Source of the DNA: Darksidea phi
Lineage: Eukaryota > Ascomycota > Dothideomycetes > Pleosporales > Lentitheciaceae
DNA: 64,000 nucleotides
Assembly: GCA_030770425.1 (NCBI GenBank)
Contig: JASJFT010000071.1
Coordinates: 1-64,000 of the forward strand
Reading direction: 5' to 3'
Shown: in pieces, positions 33,801-45,115 of the stretch
Layout: each line of letters opens with the position of its first letter
How positions within the stretch are numbered: the first letter of the stretch is position 1
Program-made: the position numbers and the translations under genes
Notes under the pieces: model-generated
Told to the model about the DNA's origin: nothing
Database searches by the model: none
What the model saw: the letters and a program-made list of their open reading frames with translations, nothing else

Positions 33801-34018
33801 GCGCCTACGGGGCATATTCAGCACCTACGCCTGGTGGACCTCCGATGGATGCTCCTACGCCGGGCAACTACTCCGCGCCAACGCCCGGCGATACCACAGG
33901 TCGGTATACGACGCCCGGGGGTTACGGCGCATATGCTGCTCCAACACCGGCTGCAGCACCGACTCCAGGGGCTTGGGCGGAGACGCCGGGCTTGGACGAG
34001 GATCCCAGGTATGATTGA
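30872..34018 (+). CDS. SPT5: Transcription elongation factor SPT5
   Basis: Four exons: 30872-31072, 31120-31178, 31244-32650 and 32701-34018 (2985 nt, 994 aa). The N-terminus is strongly acidic (EDDEQ..., DEDEDEES). The NGN domain starts at SIWGVKCRPGKEREVILA (~176), where the partner SPT4 binds. KOW motifs follow: FVRMLRPTTYKGDLAKVVE, VEIYHGEQKGLRGTTV, DHVKVIGGSRYIDEVGLV, and later IGKTVTIRKGPYKGLLGIV. The C-terminal region (~770-994) has repeats of GDGSRTAYGG type and then APTPGAY type, the substrate region for CDK9/Bur1-like kinases. It acts in the nucleus on RNA polymerase II pausing and elongation. The length suits fungal SPT5. Joins read AEAEVDED and QIDAATVG. Confidence 0.97.
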
Positions 34019-35474
34019 GGCATTCACATGGAACAACGGCAGGACTGGAAGGCCGTACAAGTGTACCAGTAACAAATGGGTAGGTAGGCGTGGCGGAGGT
34101 TTTGGGACAAGTGTTATGCATTGAAGGAGTCACAAAATGGGAACCTGTTACATAGAGAAGCTTGAGCTTCGACGCGATATCCGCCTTGAAACTACCGTTG
34201 TAGGCGCCAGCCTCTATCTGTTTATCGATATATCCTCCTATGTTACGCGCCTTCTCTTGGCACAGTCGCGCCCAAACTTCTGGAGAGTGCTGTGAGTGAC
34301 TGAAACGACCGCTCCGGCTCTCTGCAAAGCATAACTCGTTGTACCATGGCCATCCATGCAGTGCTGATGGTCAATCCAGCTGCAACCCCCTCGCTGTGAA
34401 ACGCGAAGGATCTGCCCTCGAGGTGCCTGTGAAAGGAGCGTAACCAACATGTCATGGTGTTACCACTCATTTCCCATGTATATACTTGACACGTCAGGTA
34501 GCATTCCGAGGTGGCTTTTATGCGATGACAGGTTCCACCTTGTCCGACCTGAAGTTCGCTTAAACGGTCACACTTTCTTGGTTTGGAACCAAGTCGAAGG
34601 CAAGGGTGAACTTCAAGTGTCACCTTATGTATTAAGAATGTTGGCGCGAAAGCGGTGGTCAACGCCGCGGCACCTGTGCAGGATCTGGTAGTATAGCTCT
34701 TTTAGTTCTACCGTAATATGTATTCGGAGTGTGTTGATGGGGAGTAAAACCAAGGAAATAAGCAAAAGAGGATACAGCAAACGCTGCGCTACTTTCCCAG
34801 CAGGCATTATACGTGTAGAAGTCTATGCGCGGAAACCGAGAACCGACCTCCCATGCTCAGGAAAAGCCATCGGAATGCCCGGAACCTTCCAAGGACCTTG
34901 CCGCCGGCCAGGATGTAAAACTTGACGAACAGCCACTGAACACCCGAGAGGTGCAGCAACGGTCGAGCCCAACTCTGCACTATGTGAGAGAAAAAGCGAC
35001 AAACATAAGCCAGCGCCAGTGGTATGCAGCATAAACCGGAAAGCAAAGAGAAAATGGGGACAGAGGTCTAAACTGGGACCATTCGCCCAGGGATGCATCG
35101 TATAGATGGAAAAGGAGGGGGTGAGCGGTGAGAGAGCGGGCTGGAGATTGCATCATTGCGGCGATGCTGGTTCGTTGGTGGGTTGGAAAAAGCATGCAGC
35201 GTCTGGGCTGCAGGCTGTGGGGCGTAATTCGGAGTTCGTTTTAATTTGATGATTGCAGAAGCGCCCGGGTCTTGATGCGCTTACGGTGCGGTACGGTGCG
35301 GTACGTGTGGGGGTTGGTGTAGGCGCCGCACAGGCTAATATATTGCTTGCATGTCGTGTACGGCCTATTCGAGTAGAAAGCTGAGAGAAGGAGTCATGCG
35401 GGGTAACGCTGCAGCAAAAAGAAATTTTGCCTCGTTTTCCCGCCCATACCTCCACTAACCGCCAGTCATATCCG
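34019..35474. other. Intergenic between convergent genes
   Basis: About 1.45 kb between the 3' ends of SPT5 and the F-box gene. Only short unsupported ORFs were found on both strands; it likely contains both 3' UTRs. Confidence 0.4.
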
Positions 35475-37087
35475 TCATTTGTGCGGTTCGGTGCATACCC
35501 TTCCCACGACCCATTTCTCCCAAAACTTCCGCTGCAGAACAGTCACTGTTACACCGTCGTCTCCAAGCACTTCGGCGCTGCCACTGTGGCTACTGCAATT
35601 ACACCAAGGCACGGAAGCTGGTGTGTCCGGAGACATGGGTGGGAGATGGAAGTTGCCGCCTTGCTCCGGCTCATCTGTGCCTGCATCCGAGTCTGAATCG
35701 TTGAAAGAGATCTCGCTTTCTTCGCCATCAATATGATCGTTGTGCGCACCGTCCTCTTCGCCCTCATGCGGATCCCAGTCATCGCTATCGTCGTCGCTGC
35801 TACTGTCGCTCCACATGAAAGAATCATCAGGAACTTCGGCGCCCAAGGTCGGTTGTTCATCAAAGTGCTTTTCGTAGTCGATCCTTCGTAAGCTAACCCA
35901 GTCTAATCTCATCATATCTTCTCGAAGAAATGCGAGTACGTCTTTCCATCGACTGCCATCTTTCAACAACACATCTCTCAATCTCAACCCACGGAGCTTT
36001 TCCCGATGCCGTCGGGCTAGACCAATAATCTCATCTGCGTCGAGTCTCCATGCTTGGATCCCAAACGCAAGGAGCTTTTCCCATTTGACGTTGTGAAATA
36101 TCTCTTCCAATCTTAGGTTAAGTGGGCTATGTGACGGAAACCCGATGTGGAGTGCCTGTAAGTTTTTAGCAGCGCTAAAGACAGCCTTGGATAGAACAGA
36201 GAGCGCTCGCATTCGGTTGTCTAAGTCGACACCGTCATCGAAATGCAGTTCCAGGCACGTCAATCTCTCTGCGAGGAGATTCAAAGTCGTCGGGGGGTCG
36301 TCCAGAGCGCCTAGAGCGCTTTGTGGGCTAAGCATCGGCGACGAAAAGCGGGAACATGGCGATCTGGACGCCAGCAGCGCAGCACCAATTGTTTTCGTAG
36401 AGTGCGAGCATGCTGGAGCCCACTTCAAGTCGACCAAGTGGCTGATCTGGGCGTGATCCCGGATATAGGAGATGAGCATCCCATCTTTCTGGTCTTGCAA
36501 CCGGAGAATCTGCACATGCTGCAGGGAAGTGAAAGCCGAGATCGCCTTGTTCAGAACGCGAACGTCTTCCTGGGTCTGCAGAATTGTTTTCTGCTCGATG
36601 ACCTTCTGCACGAAGTGTTCAGGTGGACCGACACTAGCCGGGAGGGTGGGTGAAAGTTCGCGCACGCGTTCTCGTCCTATGACCTCGTTAGTCATGGGTA
36701 CACTTTCCGAAACAGGAAGTACAGGAAATACAGGAAATGGACCAGACCTTCGACGTAGAAGAACGGCACCATATAGCTGAACTTTTTGACGTGTTTTGCG
36801 AGATGTTCCTGGCCGGCAATGTTTTCCAAGCGTATGAGTCCTTTGCTGGAGAACCTTGTCGTGACCCGAGAAAACTGGTGTATGGCGCCCAGATCAGAGA
36901 ATCTCCTGCATGTCAATCTGAAGGTCGCGACGTCCTGAGCCTGATCTCGGTCTGGCGGCGGAGGTGGTCTGAAGCTTTCCTGAGACAGATAGGCGCGATG
37001 ATCCAGTCCCACGAACTTTTCGGAGTCTGATTCTATGTAATCGAGTATCTCAAGAAGAAGCTCGTTGGATAAGTTGAGAATGCCCAT
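35475..37087 (-). CDS. F-box protein, fungal type
   Basis: Two exons, 36748-37087 and 35475-36676 (1542 nt, 513 aa). Splicing gives MVPFFYVEGRERVRELSP; the donor GTCTGG is unusual, but the branch ACTAAC and acceptor are good and the frame requires it. The F-box is at residues 3-70 (ILNLSNELLLEILDYIE, then TFRLTCRRFSDLG). The rest has leucine-rich segments (LTCLELHFDD, LQALHIGFP, LRGLRLRDVLL) that may form degenerate LRRs. An acidic stretch follows (SDSSSDDDSDDWDPHEGEED). Such proteins bind SKP1 through the F-box and recruit substrates to an SCF ubiquitin ligase. The substrate is unknown. Confidence 0.8.
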
Positions 37088-38457
37088 CGTGGGACGAGTA
37101 GACCATTTACCGCCGGATAAATCTACCGAGGATAAGATGTTGCGATGAAATGACGGGCAAAAGCCGAACGGGGCGTAGATTTATGCTGGACCAAAGCGAT
37201 CGGGCCGGGCGGCGTGGGTGCTGCAGTGGCGGGAAGGACAGTGATGGCGTTGGGTTCAGCTGGCAGCGTGGTGTTGACGGATATCGACGCTCTCCGAGAG
37301 TTCGCGGGCGTGGAGGTGCCGAGGGGCACAGTATGGAGGATAAAGGCCCTGGAGCAAACGGAGCTGCGGCATGACCTCTGCTCCAGCGGTCAGCCTAAGC
37401 GTTGATTGAAGGTGTGGTAGACGAGTGGACACGGGTTGGGCTAGGGAGCCTGCACCTCTGCGCCATCCAAGACCGCTTAGTGCCGCCCTTGACGAATGAA
37501 ACTCGGTCTGGGTCAGCTGATCAAACTTGTATGCGAAAGAAAGGCTCCTCCCGAGCGAGCGAAGAAAACTCGATGGACGGCTTGCGAACATGGCTAAGGC
37601 ATGCAAGACCGGGTTGCGATGCGACCTCTGATAGGCGCTGCAGTCGCCGCCGCCTGCATGCCGCCAGTCTCCTCGAATCACACCCTAGCGGGTCTCGATG
37701 CGTTGCCAGCGAAGCGTGCAGCTGGAGCACAAAGGGAAACCAATCGGACTCTTACAGCAACGAAAAGATCCATACCGACTGCCGTGCTCTTGGGTTTGGT
37801 CATGACCACCATCCCCATATGCGGTAGTCCGGTGACGACACCGAACACAATGGCCTTTGGAGGGCTGAAACATGTGGCAAAGACTTGTTTTTTGTAGGAA
37901 CCCCGTGTTGTTATTTACGAACGGGTAAGCAGCGTGGGAGCAGCGGCGAAGGGGTGGTCGCTGCGCTGTCGCCGATTGCCTGCATACAATGGCCATGTCG
38001 TAGCCCGATTATCGGTGTGTCTAATGTCGCCCGTCCCCGCTTCCCTGTCACCCAGGTGAAGGATCACTACGTGCGCTGCTGCTGCTGCCGCCGCTGCTGC
38101 TACGGCGGCAGTCTGGCTCCTCCTCGTACCCGATAGTGATGTAACCCCGTCGCTGAGCCCGCGACTGCCATGGAGCTGCTTGAAAAAGCCTGGTACTTAC
38201 TTTTGGTCGACCATGCAGATCAACAGATGTCGGCTTGCCGGCATTTAACGATGGTCTTGGGTGGTGGTACGGAAACACACCCTAGACCATGTCTCCAATG
38301 CCTCGCCGAACTGTCCAGTTCTCACCCGAAACAACCCATTTTGACGGCGGTGGTCCCTGAGACCTTCTCATCCTTTGTTGGGCAATTGAACACGGCAGTT
38401 GTGAGGTACGGACTGTGCCGTACATGCAGCAGCACAAATACCCGGCGTCACGGTAGG
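37088..38457. other. Gene-free, GC-rich spacer
   Basis: About 1.37 kb upstream of the F-box gene. Several overlapping ORFs (37256-37681, 37402-37827, 37601-37897) have no recognisable motif. A run of CTGCTGC / CCGCCGC trinucleotides lies near 38072-38100. Confidence 0.4.
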
Positions 38458-39825
38458 CTAGGTACGCTCACTCCGTATGCGCCGAATCTCCGTACTGCTC
38501 AACTTACTTTGAAACGTCTCGTCTACGCTCTCTTCCTCGCTGGCATCGAGGACCGCTACCTCAAACACTTCTAGCGAAGCCCATCCCTTCTCCGCACGTT
38601 TGCTGTTCACAGCGCCGCCACCGCTCCTCGTTTCAAGCGAAATGACCAAAGCGGAGATAGATTCATCCGTAATGGTGGGACCAAAGGGATCCGATATTTC
38701 GACGTACTTGATGACCAGCTTGGAAGGGTAGGTGACATGCACGGCGTGACCGTTCGGCCCCGGCGCATTCAGCTCCTCGACATGGCCTTTATCGCCAGAC
38801 CATCCGAAGTGAATGATGGACGATAAAAAGTCATGCACTGACCGCCGGCGGTCACCCCAGTTCTCCAGGTGTTGGGCGTATTTCTTGTTTTTGAGTAGGG
38901 CATCACCCGTAATACCAACGGTGAGTATGCTCAGTTCTTGTTCATGAGCAGCGGGTTTCCTTCCCAAAACGAAGGCAAACATGGTCAATAGTAGCTTATG
39001 GCCAATGTGCAGATGGTCGAAAGTGCCCCCAACGGCCACTGAAAAATGTTTGGCTGGTGCACTTGCGCCTTCGAAAGGTGCACCAGACTGGGTTGGAGTT
39101 TCGACCGTGACAATGCCGCCCCTAAGTCTTTTCACAGCGCTCTCGGTCCGTGAGTGACCAAGGAAGTTCTTCAGCAGCCCCTCCCCTTCTTCGCACTCGA
39201 CAGAGTATATGGTATCCCATGGTCTCGGGCTTTTTGCAAGCGTGAAGAGGTCAATAGCAGGGCCCTGCATTTCCTGTTCAGGAAGAGTATCCTCAGATGG
39301 TAGGACGAGTTTCCCATCTCGGGGGTATGCGATGAGCAAGATGCGCGCATCAACACCGTCTGCATCCTCAGTATCGATGGCATTCTTCGCTGCGATGACA
39401 CAGATCAACTTGTAGAGGCCGGCGACGAGGCTCTGCGTAGGGGCAAAAAGTGGACCTCTCGGCGCATCGAGTTGTCCATAGAGGTGTGGACACGGCAGAG
39501 CAATTTCCAGAATGGCCCGATGTTGGGCTCTCCGGCGCGCTCCTGCTAGTTCTTTCAGGACTGCGAACAAAGGCGCATGATATGCCGCCTTCAATGCCGC
39601 ATACGACGAAGGAGCCGGCACAGGCGGGAGGAGCAACAGAGCACGGGGGGGCTTGTGGGACGGCGGCATAGCGGTGAAGTACCGTACAAAGGTTTGGAGA
39701 CGCAGGACAGACGCAGCGGGAGCGAGAGAGCGCAATCGACCTGTTCCAGAGCGATTCATGGAACGGCGAGCATGGTTAAGGAGAATGCGAGTGACAGGAG
39801 TAGCATCAATACGGAAGACGAACAT
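38458..39825 (-). CDS. CAB4: Phosphopantetheine adenylyltransferase (PPAT)
   Basis: Single exon, 455 aa from the ATG at 39825 (MFVFRIDATPVTRILLNH). It converts 4'-phosphopantetheine and ATP to dephospho-CoA, the fourth step of CoA synthesis. The nucleotidyltransferase domain starts at ~265 with FSVAVGGTFDHLHIGHKLLL, containing the ATP-binding T/HxGH motif, and ends with LSSTEIRRIR, the second signature. The N-terminal ~260 residues are the fungal extension. The first ~50 residues are Arg/Leu-rich without acidic residues apart from one Asp, so a mitochondrial presequence is possible. A second start (MPPSHKPPRALLLL) would remove it. The bacterial CoaD module alone is ~160 aa, so this is the eukaryotic monofunctional form; no DPCK domain is seen. 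Confidence 0.88.
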   Translation of the reverse strand: MFVFRIDATPVTRILLNHARRSMNRSGTGRLRSLAPAASVLRLQTFVRYFTAMPPSHKPPRALLLLPPVPAPSSYAALKAAYHAPLFAVLKELAGARRRAQHRAILEIALPCPHLYGQLDAPRGPLFAPTQSLVAGLYKLICVIAAKNAIDTEDADGVDARILLIAYPRDGKLVLPSEDTLPEQEMQGPAIDLFTLAKSPRPWDTIYSVECEEGEGLLKNFLGHSRTESAVKRLRGGIVTVETPTQSGAPFEGASAPAKHFSVAVGGTFDHLHIGHKLLLTMFAFVLGRKPAAHEQELSILTVGITGDALLKNKKYAQHLENWGDRRRSVHDFLSSIIHFGWSGDKGHVEELNAPGPNGHAVHVTYPSKLVIKYVEISDPFGPTITDESISALVISLETRSGGGAVNSKRAEKGWASLEVFEVAVLDASEEESVDETFQSKLSSTEIRRIRSERT

Positions 39826-40110
39826 GGAGGGGTTCGATGTCGCTGCCAAGCCAAGCCTAGCGTAGGACCGACGTTTGACCGAGAGACATCTTGGGCTGAA
39901 TGTCCCTCTATCACGGCCGACTCTACCACTCCATACCTCCCCCCCGTACGTACTCTTGCGACAGAGAACTCACAGCTCGCTGGGCGCTTGCTCAGGAACA
40001 AGGTCTAGACAGACGAAGCGCAGAGCGAGGGTCCGGCTGAGCGATGCAGATGTACCCCCTCCACCACAACCCGCGCTGACTTGTGCCTTGCTCCAGTCTT
40101 GAGTGACAAG
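39826..40110. promoter_or_regulatory. Compact divergent promoter
   Basis: 285 bp separate the start codons of the PPAT gene (minus) and the WD40 gene (plus), so both leaders and promoters are here. No specific box could be assigned. Confidence 0.5.
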
Positions 40111-42325
40111 ATGCCGTTCGGACATGGCCACCACTCGCAAAACTCTCAGCCTCAGCAGTTCAATCCATCTGCCGGACTCTCGCAGGCAGCCCTGGCATTA
40201 GGCTCGATAGGAGCGCCGCAAGGAAACTTGCGCTCAGCGACCTCAGGGACTACCAACGCCGGGACCGACTCTCTGTTGCCAGGGTCGGGGAATGCGCCCG
40301 GCTTGCAGTCTCCCAATACGAGCGGATCTGCGCCGCCAGCCGCGTCTGCCAACCGTCAGGGCGAAGAGTTGCACATCTCAACGCAGCAATCGCAACCACC
40401 ACCACAACAGCACATGTACAACTCGCCTGCCGAGTACTCTTCTGCGCCCAATGTGAACGTACACCAAGCGACCTCGCAGGGGACTTACAGCAACACACCT
40501 TCCGCGTCCAATGTACCAGGAAGCTTGCAAGTGGGCAGCAACGCCCAGCAGCAGCGGCCCGGTCCTTCTACCGCCTTCACCGCACCTTCGGCCGTGCCTC
40601 AAATCAACACGAATGCACAGCAGTACACGCTTCCCACGCGATCCAACACGATGAATCAGCAACAGCATCCCCCCTCGCACACCTATTCACGCTCCAGCCC
40701 GGCCGGGTTGGGCCCCGACCAGAAGTACATTCCTTTCTCCAACACCCCCGAAAACACAAAGTACGCCGGCGGCACACCTGCACCGAAGTACTATCCTCCA
40801 ACCCCTGTGGGCGCAGCTTCTAATTCTCCGCTGGGGCTAGCTGATATTCGACCGCGCGCGAACTCGAGTATGGCTGATGATCAGATGGGCGGAGGAACTA
40901 TGTTTGCCGACAACGAGCGGGTGCCCTCCAACAGCAACTACTCTACGCCATGGCCAGCGTACGCGTTCGACTGGTGTAAATGGAACGTACATGGCGGAAA
41001 TAGTGCTGGAAAGATGGCCGTGGGGAGCTATTTGGAGGACACTCACAACTTTGTAAGGCGTCTACTCGTCAGCTGTGTCTACAGTTACTGACATAATCCT
41101 CTAGATACAAATCCTTGATACACATCTTACCCCGCAAGAAGCCTCCACGCCCGGAGCCCCGCAATACGGCCTCGAGTATACACGGGTGGCTGAAGCTACG
41201 TGCTCCTTTCCGGTGACAAGGATATTATGGGAACCTCCCTCTTCTCAAAAACAGTCCACCGACCTGCTTGCAACCTCTGGTGACCATCTGCGGCTCTGGT
41301 CTCTGCCTCAATCTACCGGCCCACCAGCGAGCAACACAATCTCGCGATCGTCCACCGTGAATACACGAGAACCGCCACCTCAGAAGCTCACTCCGCTTGC
41401 CCTTCTTTCAAATTCGAAGACGCCCGAACACACCGCACCGCTCACATCACTTGATTGGAACACCATGTCTCCGAAGCTCATCATAACATCAAGCATTGAC
41501 ACGACCTGCACCATCTGGGATATTCCCACATTGACCGCAAAGACTCAGCTAATAGCCCACGACAAGGAAGTCTTCGACGTGCGTTTCTGCGCAGGTAGTG
41601 TAGATGTGTTTGTAAGCTGTGGTGCAGACGGCAGTGTGCGTATGTTCGATCTCCGAAGCTTGGAACACAGCACCATCATCTACGAGCCCTCTGAAAAGGT
41701 GCCAGGCAGTGCCACAGACAAGGGTATGCTACACTCTTCCCATGCTTCGTGTCTCTCTACTAATTGGATCACGATAGGCTCACCAGGCCGCATGTCACCT
41801 ACCAAAGCCCAACAGACCATGTCCTACGCGCCGCCCCTCCTTCGCCTCGCCGCATCACCGCACGACTCACACCTCCTCGCAACCTTTGCGGCTGATTCCA
41901 ATCTCATCCGCATTCTCGACGTCCGCCAGCCCGGACAAGCCCTCCTCGAGCTTCGCGGCCACTCTGCATCCGTCAACTGCATCGAGTGGAACCCTTCGCG
42001 AAGAGGTATGCTCGCCTCTGGGGGTGATGATTCCATGGTCCTTGTTTGGGATTTGCTTCACTCGCAAAATGGCGCTGTAATCGGGGGCGATCATGCAGCA
42101 CAACCCCCTACACCACAAAGCGCCCATCCCACGAATCCCACGAATGGCGGCTCTGGAAACCAGGCTTCTGGAGGCACAATGGGTCAGAAAGGACCGTACG
42201 CCAGCTGGAGATGCGAGTACGAGGTGAGCAACTTGAGCTGGGCCCCACAAAGTCCGTTGACAGGGTCTGGCGGAGAGTGGGTTGGTGTATGTGGTGGAAG
42301 GGGCATATGGGGCGTGAAACTATGA
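40111..42325 (+). CDS. WD40 protein, WDR68/DCAF7-like
   Basis: Two exons, 40111-41052 and 41105-42325 (2163 nt, 720 aa). The first ~275 residues are Gln/Pro/Ser-rich and disordered. The WD40 propeller starts at PWPAYAFDWCKW and continues TSLDWNTMSPKLIITSSIDT, TCTIWDIPT, VFVSCGADGSVRMFDLR, LLATFAADSNLIRILDVR and MLASGGDDSMVLVWDLL. The wording LATFAxDSxxIxILDVR and the propeller order match the conserved WDR68/DCAF7 (AN11, TTG1) family, a scaffold binding DYRK-type kinases and CUL4-DDB1. The long N-terminal extension is typical of fungal members. Nuclear and cytoplasmic scaffold role is from family knowledge. Confidence 0.85.
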
Positions 42326-43987
42326 TGGGATGGTTTCGTTTGGTCTACGAGGGGACGGAGCATGGTTGTATGATTGATGGCGATTTCTGTTCGTTGTACC
42401 ATTTTGGTGTGACGATGGAAAGCTACTTTGTGTTTTGAGTTGCACTGCGAAGCAAGTTCGCGCGGCGTTGGATGGCGGTGGATTGTTAAGATACCTATAA
42501 CTGACATGTTTCCAAGAGGGTGCAATGTGCAGCGTATGCATGGGATGATATTGGATTGATACACGGAAAAGCATGCAACAGAGGAAAGCGAGAATCGAAA
42601 AGCATTTGCCGAGACGGAAACGGTGCTCTCAAATTCTGCCTAATGTCTTTTTCCCTCATTCTTACCCTGTGCTACTTTTAACGTGCCTGAGGCTCGATTC
42701 CGAAGTCTCAATCGCACGTCCATCCATCTCCACCAAACTCCTCACCTACCACCTGCTCCCCCCTCCCCTTCCCCTTCCCCTCCCTCTCCGCTCTCCACAA
42801 ACCCCCCAGCCCCGCAGACCCGCAGACCCCGTCTCTCTCGCTCCCGCTCCCGCTCTCTCCTACAAGTTACAAAAATACCCCACAAGCACCCACACTGCGC
42901 CCCATCTGAGACCCACCCATCTCCGACCCACCTATCTGCGACCTACCGCCGATGGGGAATGGGGAATGGGGAATGGGGGATGGGGACCACAATCGCCACC
43001 TGCGCGTTTCAAATATCCTTGGTGGCGATGGAGTTTGTTTTTGTGGTTTTTGAGTCGGTTGTAGTTTACTTTACTTTATTAGTTGTGTTGCGGGTGTGTG
43101 GAGGGGATGGGGATGGGGATGTGTGGATGGTTGGGGGAGGATAGGAGGAGGAGGAGAGTTGAAGGATGGCTGGGCTTGTGTAGGTGGGAAATGCTTGTTT
43201 TTTTTTATGATGTTGTTGTTGTTGTTGAAGTTGGGGGAGCTAGCTGGGGCGTTCGGGTTTTGGATTGTGCTTTTTGTAATTTTGTATTTTTGTATTTTCG
43301 TATTTTTGCATCTTGGATTTTAAGGTGGATGGTGTGAACGAGGTGGCTAGGGGAGTGAGAGTGAGGGAGTGCTGAGGAGGGTTTAGTTGGTGAGTTAGTA
43401 GAAGGGATGTCGTGGTAAGACTTTCTTTCATATACGCAATTCTAGCTTGGTGATTGGTGGTGGACGGGCGAGAGAGAGAGAGACGGAAGCATAGGGGTGG
43501 GTGTTGGATGGGTGGGTGTGTGGACGAAGAAGCAGACTGTACACTGCACACTGCACACTGCACACTGCACACTGCACACTGCACACTGCACACTGCACAC
43601 TGCACACTGCACACTGCACACTGCACACTGGAAGCGGCTTTGCGCCAGACTATATTGATAGAAAGGAGCGAGGGGTTCGTTTCTAGTATAGCGAAAACAG
43701 ATAGAGACAGACGAGGCAGAACACGAAATTTCATTTCATATCATTTCATTTCATTTTAGAAGTCTCGCGCTTTATATCCGTCTCTAATAGGGGGGTATAT
43801 TACGCTTCTAGACAAATGCAAACAAGATCGAAGCCAAGAAAAGCAAATATCCAACTCAATCGACACAGCCCTATCGAGATATATACTCAAAGAACATTTA
43901 TCGCTTTCATATGCCATTCAGATAAATTATGCAATAGGAAGAGCCTCAATGCGCAACCTCACTAGCCGCTATGCCGACCACGTTGCT
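42326..43987. other. Low-complexity intergenic region
   Basis: Pyrimidine-rich tracts at 42757-42850, GGGGAAT repeats at 42954-42985, T-runs near 43198 and the 7-bp satellite at 43542-43630. ORFs here are by-products of the repeats; no gene. Confidence 0.6.
43542..43630. repeat. 7-bp satellite (CACTGCA)n
   Basis: About 12.7 nearly perfect copies of CACTGCA. Because 7 is not a multiple of 3, a 21-bp super-period encodes the same heptapeptide repeat (HTAHCTL or CSVQCAV) in every frame, which makes long false ORFs on both strands. Confidence 0.95.
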
Positions 43988-45115
43988 TTACGCCTTGGGA
44001 ACGACGCCCAAAAGAGGGGTGGCCATAGGCGTGCCGAAGAGCTCCGACACGGTGACGGTGGTTCCAGTACCCGGGTTAGGCGCCTCCGCAGTCCCGTTGC
44101 CAGCCGGCGTGGTACCTTCGGACTCGCTCGCCGCAACAGCAGCCTTAGCCATCTCGATAGAAGCAGCACCAACGTTGAGGATATTCTCACCATCGAGGAC
44201 GTTCTGGGTAAGACGGCTGTTGAACTTGACCATCTTCTTGATAGCGTTGTAGTCGGGAACGTTGATCTTGAGGGGCGACTCAACGACCAGGAAGGTTACG
44301 CCCTCGGAGCAGGGAGGCGTGGTGAGCGAGCCCGTGTACTGGATGATGTTTGATTCGGCGACCTTGGCGACGACACCGGAGAAGTCGATGCCGCCCTCGA
44401 TTTCAGTTTCGCTGCCGGGCGTGGTGATGGCATTGAGGTGGGGCGTAATGCCTGCGATGATGGGGTCGGAGGTGTTGACGCACATCTCGAATAGGAGGGC
44501 TAGGACAACGACTTGGCTTTCATCAGCTGCGGGGATGTGTTAGCATACGCTTGATTATGCAAGGTTGTGGGCGAGAGGCATGGGTAAATGCCCAAAGCAT
44601 GGACGTGTTTCAGGGGTACGGGATTTACGTACCGACGCCCGTGTGCACCATATGCACTTCAAGCGGATGATATTCGCCAGCGATGCGGTGCTCTGATGGG
44701 GTGTGGATGTGGTATTGTGCAAGTCGGAATTGTGCGCCGCCAAAGGTGGTGGTGCCATTTACTTCGACTTCAATGGTTGTGTTCAAGTTCAAGAACTTAG
44801 AATTTTGTTCTGGGATGTCGATGACGGGCTTCTCAGTCGCTAGAGCAATAGCGCTGTCTACAAGAATCGTTAGCTTTTAGGACTGGGTCAGATGGTAAAG
44901 GAGTATGCACCGATATTGATGGGCGACTGCTTCTTTCCCAAAGCGCATCGCTCGTTTTCTGGTGAGAGACCAGCCCAGTTGGCTGGACCAAAATCGCCTT
45001 CATAGCCGAAGGTGGACTGGAATGGTCCCTCTGCGGCTTCTTCGGCGCGCTTGTAAACACCGTGGAGGCAAGAGGCAGCTGCCGTGCTGGCGAAGAGGAG
45101 TGATGTGAACAACAT
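43988..45115 (-). CDS. Secreted alpha-carbonic anhydrase
   Basis: Three exons: 44911-45115, 44633-44857 and 43988-44526 (969 nt, 322 aa). MLFTSLLFASTAAASC is a signal peptide. The alpha-CA signatures are ANWAGLSPENERCALGKKQS (then PINI), QYHIHTPSEH and EVHMVHTG, which together supply the three zinc-binding histidines, and YTGSLTTPPCSEGVTFLVV, the substrate-pocket Thr region. It interconverts CO2 and bicarbonate in the extracellular space or secretory route. The Ser/Thr/Gly-rich tail (ESEGTTPAGNGTAEAPNPG) could carry glycosylation. The 106-bp second intron is the longest. Upstream Mets in the same frame exist (45196), but the signal peptide fixes the start. Confidence 0.93.

Noticed and set aside
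37402..37897. ORFs in the spacer upstream of the F-box gene
   Set aside because: Several frames are open at once in GC-rich DNA, with no motifs or splice logic.
43542..43630. CRISPR-like array
   Set aside because: Seven-base units without spacers in a eukaryotic genome; a simple satellite.
43454..43759. Cys/His-rich ORFs over the heptanucleotide repeat
   Set aside because: A direct product of (CACTGCA)n being open in all frames; no start context or motif outside the repeat.
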